A DNA stretch of 64,000 nucleotides from NCBI GenBank assembly GCA_033032175.1, contig CM065317.1, positions 19,985,279 to 20,049,278 on the forward strand. The letters run 5' to 3'. Source of the stretch: Saturnia japonica (taxonomy: Eukaryota; Arthropoda; Insecta; Lepidoptera; Saturniidae). The notes beneath the pieces are model-generated. The model was not told the DNA's origin, did no database searches, and saw only the letters and a list, made by a program, of their open reading frames with translations. Below, piece by piece: positions 44,366-55,720 of this stretch; position 1 is the stretch's first letter, and the number at the start of each line of letters is the position of its first letter. Position numbers and translations under genes: made by a program.

Positions 44366-46128
44366 TGTTTTGGAAACGTATCACAAATCTATTATTTCTA
44401 AACCTTGGTGACAACGCAGTCTCGTCCGCTTTCTCCATTGACAAGCTCTTCTTGCCTTCATTAAATCGAAATATAATAAAGCGCATAACGGTACGAAGAG
44501 CACGTGCACACGTGTGAGGGAGACGAGGGAGGTGACTGACCGCGGCAGCCGAAGCCGGGAGTCGCAAGGACAGTATATGCAGGCCTACTGTCTGCACCAT
44601 TACCAATCCAATGGATTTTTGATGTGAAATTTCCCTGAGGTACGATGGAGAAAAATTTTACAATGAAGCAAATTGTGTTAATATTCTAAAATATATAAGC
44701 AACCAATGATATTTTATAAGTAGATACGGCATTGACGCTCTTTAGGTACATGGCATCGTAAATGAGGGGCAATTTTCCATATTTCACTTTCGACTTGAGG
44801 CGTCTTGACGACTTGAGAATTAGCGGTGGGTGGTTATGAGATATACCAACGTTATCATTCAATTATGAAGATATATCGGTTAAGGCCATTAGTAATTACT
44901 AATATTAGTAGATATTTCGATGACGAGGGATCATTCATAATCGAAGCACGATTAGTAATTACTAATGCTAGGTTACTAATTGTAGAGAAATTCGAATAAG
45001 ACTTGTCAGTTATGGTTTAATGGTTTATTTAAATGAATTATTACTATGGTTACACGTTATGATAGATAGCGAGCGGTAGTACTGAGTCGCTCATGGTTGC
45101 GAGCCAACTGACTCGTATGTACAATAACATAATATTATACCTAACGAGCGGTTCGGTTGTGTAATCCCGAACACTAATATTAGCAGTTACTAATTTGACC
45201 GGCCTTTTTTTAGCTAATTAGTGTATATGAAGAACTAATTTACGACTGCGTGACCATTTTATTTTATTTTTTGCTTCCCACTCTACATTTTTAATACGTA
45301 CATATCTCAATTCAGTTATAATTCATAATCGCCCACTCCTGAGTACTTCAGGGGCTCGATTATAAATGATCACTCATCATCAAAATAACTCAATTATGTA
45401 AATCATTCATGATCGAATATCTCGATTACGTAAATCATTAATAATCGCCCACTTCCAGCTAGAAAAAACTTGTATTTTGTGCAAGGATGAAAAGAATAGA
45501 TAGCAACGGCTGCGGTACACCAATACCACAGAACAAGTTTAAGCAAGTAATTTTTTCCTCTTTTGACAAGAAAGTTAACGCCTTACGCTGTGATTTCTTA
45601 TCCCTTCGGTTACAACATGCTGATAATAAAAATAATGCCGTTTTAAAGTGCTTTTAATGAGAATATGATTTAAATGAGTTAGTGGAGGGCACAAATATGT
45701 TCTAAAGAACCATCATATCGATTTTAAACGATAAAAAACTTTATTCATACTTTAAAAAAAAACTGATACGCGACTCAAGTATCAAACCTAATCATTAAAA
45801 AAAAATGATGTTATTTTATTAAGGAAATTGTAAGGAATAAACGTTGCGAGGAAACCCTGTGTGTAAAGTTAAAAGAAAATGCTGAATTTTATTATTCCAT
45901 TTATAGATTTTTTAAATTACTGCCATTAATCAAAAACTCGACAATCTAATAATCAACAAGCGAAGGCAGGAAGCAAACTGGCAGGTTATGAAAAAAAACG
46001 AAGTTTTCAAAGAGTTCTTTTTTCAAAAACTTTTCACGCGTATATTGGTTCTGTTTTACAAATTGGCGCCGTATTTTTTAAAATAAATACACTCACGAAT
46101 GTAGTTTAATTTTTAATTTGAAATAAAA
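44366..46128. other. Inverted-segment spacer, no gene
   Basis: AT-rich DNA between SP1 and the RTE 3' end. A palindromic candidate MITE lies at 44885-45205. A repeated cactcatcatcaaaata / tcattcatgatcgaata phrase lies near 45370-45450. Nothing coding. Confidence 0.5.
44885..45205. mobile_element. Candidate MITE with attagtaattactaata inverted repeats
   Basis: ggccattagtaattactaat at the left is mirrored by an imperfect cactaatattagcagttact...gaccggcc at the right, and ttagtaattactaatgctag occurs internally. The ends read ggcc/ggcc. There is no coding capacity. The target duplication is unclear, hence the low confidence. Confidence 0.35.
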
Positions 46129-46247
46129 TATCATCATCATCATCATCATCATTTCAGCCGCAGGACGTCCACTGCTGAACATAGGCCTCCCCCATAGATC
46201 TCCAGAGCGACCGATCTTGTGCGGCCTGCACCCAACGGCTCCCAGCG
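46129..46247 (-). mobile_element. Missing RTE 3' end with (ATC)n tail
   Basis: The (ATC)n run at 46130-46152 and the following about 95 bp encode, on the - strand, AGSRWVQAAQDRSLWRSMGE and YVQQWTSCG, the end of the RTE ORF. This part is absent from the left copy, which breaks at 39732, and continues seamlessly into the right copy of A. Confidence 0.93.
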
Positions 46248-47457
46248 ACCTTTATTATGTCGTCTTTCCATCTAGTGGGGGGCCGTCCTACGCTGCGCTT
46301 TCCGGTGCGTGGTCTCCACTCGAGAACATTTCTGCCCCAACGTCCATCAGTTCTCCGAACTATGTGCCCCGCCCACTTCCACTTCAACTTGCTAATCCTT
46401 TTGGCTATGTCGGTTACCTTAGTTTGTCTACGGATCTCCTAATTTCTGATTCGATCTCGAAGAGAAACACCAAGCATAGCCCTCTCCATAGCTCGCTGAG
46501 CGACCTTGAGCTTTCTTATGAGGCCCACAGTGAGCGACCATGTCTCTGTGCCGTATGTCATCACTGGCAACACACACTGGTCAAAGACTTTTGTCTTGAG
46601 TCACTGAGGTATTTTGGACGAAAAGACGTCGCGCAGTTTTCCGAACGCTGCCCAGCCGAGTTGGATTCGTCGAATGACCTCTTTTTCAAAGTTGAACCTA
46701 CCTATCTGGACTCTTTGTCCCAGGTAGACATATTAGTCAACAACTTCTAGACAAGAGTTCCCAACTGATACTGGGGTGGGCACCACATGGATATTCGACA
46801 TGATTTTCATCTTGTCCATGTTCATTTTAAGGCCCACCTGTTGAGAAACTTTGTCGAGGCCATCGAGCATTATGCCAAGATCTTCCAGCGATTCTACCAT
46901 GACTACGATGTCGTCAGCAAATCGAATGTGAGTGATGTACTCGCCATTGACATTGATGCCGAGTCCTTGCCATTCCAGAAGCTTGAAGGCGTCCTCTAGA
47001 GCGGCGGTAAACAGTTTCGGAGATATTAAGTCTCCCTGTCTAACGCCTCTTTTCAAAGGAATTGTCTTCGTACACTGCTCCTGTACTCGGACCGACATGG
47101 TGGCGTTGTTGTACAAGCACTTCAACACTTCGATATATCGATTGTCAATACGGCACCGCTGGAGAGACCGCAACACTGCCCAGGTTTCGACCGAATCAAA
47201 GGCTTTTTCGTAGTCCACGAACGCCAAGCATAAAGGCATATTATACTCCTCAGTCTTCTGTATAATCTGCCGCAGCGTATAGATGTGGAACTTGTGCTCG
47301 AGATGATTCGTAATGACCCTCAAAAACAGCTAATAAACATGACTCAGCAACGAGATGGGCCGATAGTTCTTGAATAAGGTATTATCACCTTTCTTGAAGA
47401 ACAGGACCACCACGCTGCCGCCCCACGTTTCCGGCGTTTTACCCTCGAGTATAACGG
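46248..47457 (-). repeat. Inverted duplication A, right copy (RTE reverse transcriptase fragment)
   Basis: Reverse complement of 38523-39732. It encodes the same RT blocks (for example LAFVDYEKAFDSVE and HIRFADDIVVM) from 47323 to 46733, but has a TAG at 47330-47332 where the left copy has a Lys codon. It joins SP1 exon 1 sequence at 47457 with one base of shared sequence (C). Confidence 0.95.
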
Positions 47458-47538
47458 CAGCACCGGCTCCGTCCCCTCCGCCCCCCCGGGCATCACCACC
47501 GCCATCGCCGCCGCCGACACCAACAGAGCTAACAACAT
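47457..47538 (-). pseudogene. Decapitated SP1 exon 1 fused to RTE
   Basis: ATG at 47538, then the same signal peptide [19 protein letters not shown] as SP1, and 27 codons in all to ...EPVL. The sequence then passes into RTE DNA out of the RT frame and the combined frame ends at 47344. No activation site, triad or splice donor remains. An intact promoter lies upstream. Confidence 0.9.
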
Positions 47539-47588
47539 GTCGTACCGGGTCACAGCTGTGCACACTGCGGGTGACCTCCGCCTTCGAC

Positions 47589-47623
47589 TTTATATAACCT
47601 CGGGCTGGGCCTCTATCTTATCT
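47589..47623 (-). promoter_or_regulatory. Duplicated SP1 promoter (double GATA plus TATA)
   Basis: TATATAAA at 47589-47596 and the doubled GATA at 47614-47623, as in SP1. It would drive transcription leftwards into the RTE fragment, antisense to the + strand SP1 unit. Confidence 0.75.
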
Positions 47624-48947
47624 CACTGGATTATTATAAGCTGAAGACTCTATGCTGAGGGATTAGTGACAGACTTAATATGCCCGGGAAAATACGTTCA
47701 CCGTATTTACTTTATAAATAAATATTTATAATATGAGATTAGTACTGGAGATTGGACTAGATACCGTAACTACTAGGTATCGACTTACAGCACTCCTCTT
47801 CTGATATTCGCAGGTGGCACTCGTATTGTTCATTATGCAAACATTACCAAATACATCGAGCCGCTTCAGTTGCGCACATTGCCTCGCTGAGCGTGTTCTA
47901 TTGTCTAATCATTGGGGGTTTGAAGAGTTGTACATCCTCATTTCCACTCCCCTTTTCCATAACAGAACTACACGCGCCGAACTCCGGAGCCACAGCTCCA
48001 TCTTGACTCGTTTCCGCTTCCGTTCCATTTCCGTTTTCGCGTTGCTTCCACCACCAACTTTAACCAACTACGGATAAAAATATAATTTGTCAAATTATAT
48101 GAATATTAGAAGTGTCACAAATTCATAACTGAGAACAATATCAGTAGATAGTGGAAACGTGTAAATAGTTCCCTCCCCCTCTCCCCTGCCCCCACCCGCA
48201 CAACACGAGGAATAAGAAGCGGAAGAAAAAATTAAGCAGAAAATAAAGTATAATAATAGGAGCGAAGAAGTAAGAGGTTTTGCCTCATAAATAACTAAAA
48301 TAATCATAGATTAATGATTGCGCGTTGCTACAACTAGATACCGCGCTTCCTACAAACAATAGTTCTAGAATACGCCAACTTCATATCGTTGTGCGTAAAC
48401 AAAATAGTGTTGTGGACTTCTAAACTTTACCCTATTAATAGGAAAAATATTTCATACAAACCAATCTATACTAACATTATAAAGCTGAAGAGTGTTTCTT
48501 TGTTTGGTTGTACGCGGTAATCTCAGGATGTACAGACTGAAATAGAAAAATTATTTTATTGTTGGATAGCCCATTTATCGAGGAAGGCTATAGGCTATTA
48601 TAAGATCACGCTACCACCAATAGGAGCAAAATCATCAATGAAATTTTTTGCAAAAATGGGGAAAATGTATTCCTTGTTAAAGTTTCCACTGCGTGCGCTG
48701 CAAAAATAAAAATAACTCGGCAGCAAAATAATAATCAAGTACCACACGTGCATCTTAGCGGAATGATGTGGCAGGCGGGCGGCACCTATAAATTGTATTG
48801 TAGGTACCTACGACAATTGTTATTTGATTTTGCCTACGTCCCACCCCCTCTCTCTATGTGACACAGACGAAGTTGCACGGGTCAGCTAGTGATCTCTTAT
48901 AAATGTTATAAACATAGGCTGTAGCGAGAGCTACGACCAATAAATAA

Positions 48948-49492
48948 TTATACCATTTCCACTTCTTTATTTTCTCGATGACAGCTCCTGTGAAAACTTG
49001 AACGAACGTCTTTTTTTACATTATGTATGCATTATTTTATAAAAATATGACGTTTACACACGTACAAGGTTATACCAGAGTCGGAGAAACTGATAGGGAT
49101 GGAGCTATATCGATAAACGTAACACGATAACAGACCCGAAATATTTTTACAAAATGTAAGAAACTTAACTATTGCCGGATACTTTTGTACAATTTTAATA
49201 ACTAATATTATATTTCATTACAAGATGTTACACATATCAATTCTTGATTGATAATGACAACTTCTTCAAAATTTTCGAAGCTGTTGTAAAATAAGTAGGT
49301 ATAGGTAGGTACTCGACAATGAAACGAAATAATTATTACGACAGGTAATCTTTATTCATTTATTTTAATCAAAATCTGATGAATCGTCACTGTCACTCGA
49401 TGAGTTATCGATATCATTACTTATTTGGTCACAACACTACAACTATCAAATTAGAACTGTCATCGAGAAAATAAAGAAATGGGAATAGTATA
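48948..49492 (-). mobile_element. DD82E-derived MITE, right copy
   Basis: Mirror of 40873-41413. It carries the same internal deletion, so it was present before the duplication. Confidence 0.88.
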
Positions 49493-49508
49493 ATCTAGGG
49501 TTATATAT

Positions 49509-50219
49509 TAGGTCGGGGAATAGGTGTTTTCGCATAACGTAGGTATAAACTAGTTATAAAATTTGTTTGGTTGTACTATTTGTACAGGCTGGTTTTGGTA
49601 ACATTAAAAATAAAAAAATTGTTGGCCGTTATTTTTCGTTTGTTTTTCTTTCTGTAATGCAATACATTTTAAAATATTATTACAAAAAAAGCAAAAATGC
49701 ATCTCAAGCAGCGAAGAAATTTGAAATTTTAATGCAGTGTCAGTAAGAGTAGCACAAAGTTTGTTAAAACGCTGTCAGTCCGGAAATTTTGATGTTAAAG
49801 AAGCACCTCGCTCTGGTCGCCCTGTTACGAATTAAACGGAAGCTTTTTTTGAAAAAGTGGAGCAAGGTCGACATATCAGTAGTTACGATGTAGCGGAAGA
49901 ACTGGAAATTGACCACAAAACAGTTTTAACCCATTTGAAGAAAGCTGGCTAAACCAAAAAGCTCGATATTTGGGTGCCACACAAGCTCACTGAAAGAAAC
50001 CTAATGGACCGTGTACTCATTTGCGATTCATTATTGAAACGTAATGAAACCGAGTCGATTTTGAAGAGATTGATAACAAGCGATGAAAAGTGAATCACGT
50101 ACGAAGAATTTCGTGGTCTAAAATCAGCCAGGCTTCACTGTCTGTGGCTAAACCTGGGTTAATTAATACAAAGGTAATGCTGTGTGTATGGTGGGACTGG
50201 AAGGGCATTGCTCATTATA
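49509..50219 (+). mobile_element. Mariner 5' part, right copy
   Basis: The inverted repeat taggtcggggaataggtgtt at the start and transposase remains (IQYILKYYYKKSKNAS-like, SGRPVTN-like) lead to the MITE insertion at 50219. The 3' part continues at 51171. Confidence 0.88.
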
Positions 50220-51170
50220 CCTTGTCCACCAGGTTAACCACTTTTTGACAGCTGCTTTAGAACGAAACTGTTCCAAATTACGTAAAAGTTAACTTTAAAA
50301 TGAGTTTCAAAATAAATATTCTAACTGCGTTATTTTATTAACTTACCTTAATTATGACTTCTTACAAAAATTATAATAGCGTAAATGTAAAAACGTAAAT
50401 GTAAAAAAATGATAATTGTTAATCGTATAAAATTTAGTTACATTCTATCGTAACTGATGATGGGATCGAATGTATTCGCTTTAATAATTTTATACATGAT
50501 ATATAAATCAGTATCGGTAAATCGAATTCAATCAAATATCATAAAATATTATAAATTAACCAGAATCTTTTTCAAAATAAATCAATTACTATATTATGAG
50601 GTTTGTATACGAAAATTAAAACGACCAGATGAATATTTATGCATATTTGTTTATTATTAGTCGTCTTCCGACATGGAACTTTCGTCTGAAGACACCCCGT
50701 CTTCACCTTAATTTATTGTGATTGATTCTTAAAAGTGGGAAAACACCATACAGAAAAGTGACTAGCACGTAAGTACGGATCTTTCGTTGCGACTGTTGCT
50801 GAGTGTTAACCACAGAACACCGAACCACACAGAACCGTCAGCAAACAAAATGGCGGCGGCAGCATTATGCTAGTATTGCCAGGACATTAATTTGCCTTCA
50901 TAAACAGGATGTTAATGTTTTAAAAAAAAAAAATTAAACTATCATAAAATATTATGCACAAAAACGGTGTAAAAATTAACCACATATGTAAAAATAAACT
51001 ATACACTTGAATAGGAATAGAAACGCACCATTTCCAATTCCACAATAAAAAAATCGATAATCGATACTAATTAAAGTATCATCGGATCAATAATGACATT
51101 GTCACGTTGTTGCAATCACTATTTCCATCTTTCAATAACTGTCAAAAAGTGGTTAACCTGGTGGAAAAGG
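50220..51170. mobile_element. MITE, 951 bp, 32-bp TIRs, TATA target duplication, nested in mariner
   Basis: The left end ccttgtccaccaggttaacc and right end ggttaacctggtggaaaagg are inverted repeats of about 32 bases with one mismatch. TATA flanks both sides (50216-50219 and 51171-51174). The mariner transposase frame resumes directly after it. No transposase is inside. A 4-bp TATA target and CCTTGTCCACC ends do not match a superfamily I can name with confidence. Confidence 0.85.
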
Positions 51171-51262
51171 TATATAGGCTTTTACCGCCCGGCAAAACTA
51201 TAGATTCGGATCTCTACTATCAACAACTGATGAGATTAAAGGAAGTAGTTGAGAGAACAACA
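51171..51262 (+). mobile_element. Mariner continuation after the MITE
   Basis: gcttttaccgcccggcaaaa and gactcg-like blocks match 62690-62770 and 8560-8640 of the other mariner copies. The sequence stops resembling mariner near gagagaacaacacaac. Confidence 0.85.
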
Positions 51263-52109
51263 CAACAACATCAACACAACTGAACATTGCTATCAATATT
51301 GTGTACTGTATTCATCAATTTTTTTTACATTTTACGATAAAAGAGTTTCAATCAAAGATTATTTAATAAACCCAGCACGCCGCGGCGCCGTTTCATATAA
51401 CATTGCTGGAGCGTTGTAATGTTCCAAATTCAAACAACGCTCCTGCAATGGATTTGATTTTCTTTATCCGTAAATTCGATATTTCGCGTGTTTTTTTTTC
51501 GAAAATAATGACAATATTTCTATGCATGTTTGAGAAAATGCTATTTAGGTAAACTACAAAATACATCTCTGATTCGTTTTCAATACCACTCGGGAATGAG
51601 ATTGTGATTGAGACAAACATATACATCTATAGGATTTAGCCTACGAGGGAATGAGATAGAATATACACGGTTAATACAAGTTTTGATTTCATCGACTATA
51701 TTCGTCATCGAATCGGCCTAGTAGTGTGTCAACCAGACTTGTGTGAACTGTTGTATTGAGGTATGCACGTCATTTATAATATACCTACATTTATACTTTA
51801 CAAAATACAGACGATGCTCGGTTAGGTTTGGTTGGACCTACGAACAAGTACTAGTACAATGATACTACTGTAGAGAAACAGCTGTTGGGATATAATTGAC
51901 CAAGCAGATTTTTTTTGGTATATTCCACTTTGAGAATCAGCTAGTAGCAAGGAAAAGTAACATGTGTGTGTGTGTCTTAGTAAGAAACGTTCACAAATTA
52001 TGAAAGACGTCAGTTCGGTTGATATTGTTCTTTGTAATAATTCATAATATAGCTTATACATAGTAGGAACATGTGAGCGGAGGTGGGCGGTGGGCGGTGG
52101 TCGCTTCAC
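51263..52109. other. Intergenic downstream of SP2, nothing recognised
   Basis: AT-rich. I see no clear AATAAA on the - strand just below the SP2 stop, so the 3' end of SP2 is not defined. Confidence 0.5.
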
Positions 52110-53518
52110 TCACAGCCTTGACTGTATCCAGGAGGCGAAGGAGGTGACGCGCGCGAACCCGGCCGGCAGCCCCCGCTGGCAGCCTGCAGACGATCCGAAC
52201 GACGTGATGCCGATCTGTGGAAACATAACAAGTACAGTCTCGTTCTGTGTGTCGGGTCGGTTGCAAACTGCGGCCGCAGTACGAGAGGATAGTGCGTTAT
52301 ACCAGCACGCGTTGTCCTCCGCTCGAGACAGTGAGCGGGCCGCCGGAGTCCCCATTGCACGTGCTGGAGCCGCCGGCGCCGCTCGTGCACAGCGTCGACG
52401 CGATCACCGTGCTGCCGAACGTCTGTCGGCACACCGCGTTCGAGATCACCTGCAGCCTCACGTGGCTCAGGAACTGGTTCTGCGTGATGCTGGCGCCTGA
52501 AAACGGACACTCACACATTCTGTTTCTGCTCTGTCTCAGTTTAAACCTACGCATAAACACGACATCAGAGGAACCGACTCCCGAAGCTGGACTAGTACTA
52601 TTGGTAGCGATATCGACATCTACGCGTTGAACCTAACAGCTGAGTCAGCGAGCCCCGAGCTCACGGTGCCTCACGTCGCCCCTTGCTGGAACCGCTGCAG
52701 CCGCTGCAGGAGTTGCGCCGAGTCTAACGACCGCAGGGATGATAACTTACTGTCACTGGTTTTTCCGAAGCCTGCAGCTTGAGCCCAGTTGCCTACGAAG
52801 TTACTATTCAGCAGAGAGCCCGCCGGCAGCGCGATGCGTTGGATCACACCTGTAACGAGACGATCAGTACACATTACAGTGACTGCCGCTTGCGGGCCGT
52901 GGAGTAATGCGGGGTGACGGGGACGGGGGATGTTATGTCTCACTTACTAGTGTAGGAGACGAAGTTGAAGGAGATCATGGCCACGTCATTGTTGAGATTG
53001 TGCACGTTGTAGCCGGAGTGCACGGCCACGGTGCTGGTGGTGACTCGCACGCCGCCGGAGAACAGTCGCGCTGAGCCGAGCACCACGGTGAATTGGCGCG
53101 CTTGGTTTCTGCTGTCGCGCCAGCAGTGCGCCGCCGTCACCGCACGCGTGTTGCTCAGCAGCGAGGAACCGCACACGGAGGTCGCACCCGTCGTCAGCGT
53201 GATCACTAGCCCGCCCTGCGCACACCCTCACCGTTAACCTTACGACGTTCTCAATGTTGATCTCCTCCCACAGCACCAGCAGAGACGCACCAGGTGCGGG
53301 TATGCGCCGACTCCGGCCGCCGCGCCGCCCACTATCCTGGTGCCGTCGAAGTCGAGAGCCCGCTCGGCTCGCAGCAGGCGCACGGCGGCCGGCACCCCCT
53401 CCGCCTCATGGTAGTTCGTGAGTATCGGCTCGGGCAGGCTTGCCGCCGCCGTCGCAGCCAACACCGCCGCCAACACCGCCGCCAACACCTGCACCGACAA
53501 CACCGTGAAAAACTTCAT
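52110..53518 (-). CDS. SP2: secreted chymotrypsin-like serine protease (five exons)
   Basis: Exons in transcript order: 53518-53291, 53215-52948, 52849-52751, 52496-52303, 52214-52110; 297 aa. The signal peptide [20 protein letters not shown] is followed by an Ala-rich stretch. Activation is at FDGTR|IVGG (61/62). His is in VTAAHCW, Asp in NNDVAMI, Ser in CNGDSGGP. Residue 189 is Ser, 190 Thr and 226 Ala, so chymotrypsin-like. Exons 2, 3 and 5 have exactly the SP1 and SP3 lengths (268, 99, 105). All splice sites are GT/AG (donors GTGCGT, GTAAGT, GTAAGT, GTATAA). This is the most canonical member of the cluster, secreted and probably digestive. Confidence 0.95.
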
Positions 53519-53566
53519 AGTTGAGCTGTGAATAGAGGACGTCGGCGACCGGTCCGCTCTCACTGC

Positions 53567-53601
53567 TTTATATAGAGGGATCGCTGCGCCCTTATCTTAT
53601 C
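53567..53601 (-). promoter_or_regulatory. SP2 core promoter: TATA and double GATA
   Basis: TATATAAA at 53567-53574 and GATAAGATAA at 53592-53601 (both on the - strand), 48 bp upstream of the ATG. Confidence 0.8.
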
Positions 53602-53995
53602 GAATCGCATCTCGGGACCTTCGTTCCATGCCGCGCGATGGTACGCCGGTACACGTCACAGTGGTGAAGCGTGTCTCATGTCCAGAGTGCTCCAAGGGAA
53701 GACTACAATATAAAGGACCTAAGGCCAAAGCAATAAGCATCTATAACGTTTCCTGATACATTTATCAGGAACTTAAAAAGTTTAACTAAAAATTTATGGA
53801 ATGAATTACAAAAAAAATATTTTACTAAAACTGGTCAAAAATTAATTCATTGTATCTCATAATATTTCCTTTATTTCAAATTCATTTTTTCATACGAATA
53901 AACCAATATTGAAAACATATATTGTCAAAATTCATCACAGAGATCAATACGACCGCGTTGAAACTCTGCAAACCAGCTATAAACAGTAGACATGT
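53602..53995. other. Intergenic, nothing recognised
   Basis: No gene supported. Moderately GC-rich near 53610-53700, then AT-rich. Confidence 0.4.
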
Positions 53996-54356
53996 ATGGT
54001 GCTTTATTATGCGCTAGTTAGTGTAGAAAACATTTCCGATTACTGAATACACATACACATGTTTCCTTCCTTCCTCCCAGAAGGAAGGGAACGTGCCTAT
54101 GTGCATAATTTAGTTAGCTCGAATCGTAGGTGTAGGGATTCGATTAGATCGCGACTTATTTGCGAACGCGACGACCGCCCGAGCCGAGGTCCGGCCACTT
54201 TGGCACCCTCGTGCGAGTCGTCCATACAACTTTCGCGGCTGAGTGCCCTCTGCGCTCACCCCCAAGTCCGGTGAAGCTGTCAAAGCCGCAGCGGCTTTAG
54301 GGCCCCTAAGGCTAACAGTGTAGTCAGACCTAAAAAAAAAAAATGGTGCTTTATTA
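53996..54356 (+). mobile_element. Retroposed sequence with 14-bp target duplication and poly(A)
   Basis: ATGGTGCTTTATTA occurs at 53996-54009 and again, identical, at 54343-54356, directly after a run of twelve A at 54332-54343. The 333 bp between them begins tgcgctagttagtgtag and has a GC-rich 3' part (gccgcagcggctttagggcc). There is no tRNA-like head with clear A and B boxes and no ORF with a domain. It may be a SINE of unfamiliar type or a processed pseudogene. Confidence 0.8.
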
Positions 54357-55720
54357 CCAAAAACAGTTTGAAGGCGAAAGGTGAAATAAAAACTACACAT
54401 AAAATCATAGTAAATTATACTACGAATATTATCATGACTTAAATCCATGGTGACGTAGACACGCAGTAATTAAAATGGCGCCAAAATGAAAAAACAAATG
54501 ACAAATAGATGAAACAAACTGCATTTGAAAATCAAAGAGTTCCATTTTCAAATGTCGTAATTAGTTTTAACATATTCCTGATGTAAGTGGCCAGTTCCGG
54601 ATATTTTTAGTGAGACCTATGTTTATCGCAATTTAACGCCATTTGTTAAGGAGTCAGAAACAGTCAGAGCTTAACGTTGCTTGAATGCTGGTAAACTTAA
54701 TGAAAGTCACAATTCCAACAAGTGAGTGACGAAACTTTCTGAGAGATCCGTGACTCCAACAAGTCCTCCAACAAGGTAGGGCCATGTAATGTAATGTGTG
54801 CCCTAGAGAACCCAAAACGGCTAGAGCGATTATGATGAAAATCTTCAAACTATTTCCATATTAGTCCATCGTGTGATCCTGTAAAGTTTAGCGATCGGAT
54901 CAATGTTACCTGTGGGTCCCATAACGTCCAAGCAACGCCGCAACGCGTTCCCGGGTTTGCTTGTTACTTATAATTATACAAAATCTATTTAGTTAGTGCA
55001 TCGTAGTACTATAACATTGAGTGCAGGTCACGGCAGTTCCTGTCTTCGGATACCGGATGTTGGATACTCTAACTCCTGGATGTGAAACTGAATTCACGTG
55101 ATACTTATACACAATACATATTAATATATTATTGCGTGACGTATTTGTACTTTCTTTGAATATCTCTGTAGCTATAGGTAAGTATATGCATTACAATACC
55201 TACAATGCCGTATGAATGCGTTCACATTATTCCTACGCAGGTAAAAAATATCGAATGGATTTCTGGAAGTTTCCATGAGGGATCAGTTGCTGGCTTATCT
55301 CAGGCTGATTTTATAGTGAGGCTTGTAACCACGCGTCTGTCGTCGTGTGTCGCGCGAGACTCATTAGACTCGTTACACAGTTTGCGTGGGCCCGAGTACT
55401 GACTGAACCCGCTGCTCGCTGCTCGTAAGCGTCACTATGAAATCAGCCTCACGCACTGACCGCCACCGCTCGACGCTTGGGCACCGTCTATCACGATTAC
55501 ATACCTATAGTATATATTGGGGTCAGGAGCAGGTGCGGTGACCTCGCGCGAGTCCCACACCTGCAAGTAGCGACCGACGCGACCTTATCCTATAGATAAT
55601 AATATTATAGCGATAATTAATATCATATCGGTTTATAAGTAACTGGTATATTAATATGGCGCAATCAGTGTTATGTGTTATCAGAACGATTCCTTCACCT
55701 GATATCATTTATTTATTATC
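54357..55720. other. Intergenic, nothing recognised
   Basis: Short open frames on both strands have no domain. GC-rich patches at 55320-55440 and 55530-55580 lack splice-bounded open frames that I can defend. Confidence 0.45.

Larger units (their letters stand above)
47457..50633 (-). repeat. Inverted duplication B, right copy
   Basis: Reverse complement of 39732-42905, about 3 bp longer. It contains the duplicated SP1 promoter and first 27 codons, the DD82E MITE (48948-49492), the mariner (49509-50219) and the first 414 bp of the MITE. Beyond 50633 the MITE continues uninterrupted, showing that this outer edge is the ancestral arrangement. Confidence 0.95.

Noticed and set aside
42823..47538. 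Interpreting 47457-47538 as an independent fourth protease gene
   Set aside because: Only 27 codons remain, identical to SP1, and they abut RTE DNA. It is a breakpoint duplicate, not a gene.
47330..47538. Simple insertion of a 5'-truncated RTE into a second SP1 exon 1
   Set aside because: The rest of exon 1 does not follow the RTE tail at 46129, and the RTE 5' part is found intact on the left arm.
38523..50633. Insertion of an extrachromosomal circle as the cause of the permuted inverted copies
   Set aside because: A circle from either copy cannot supply the RTE 3' end at 46129-46247 or the continuations beyond 38523 and 42905. A staggered-break inversion explains all edges.
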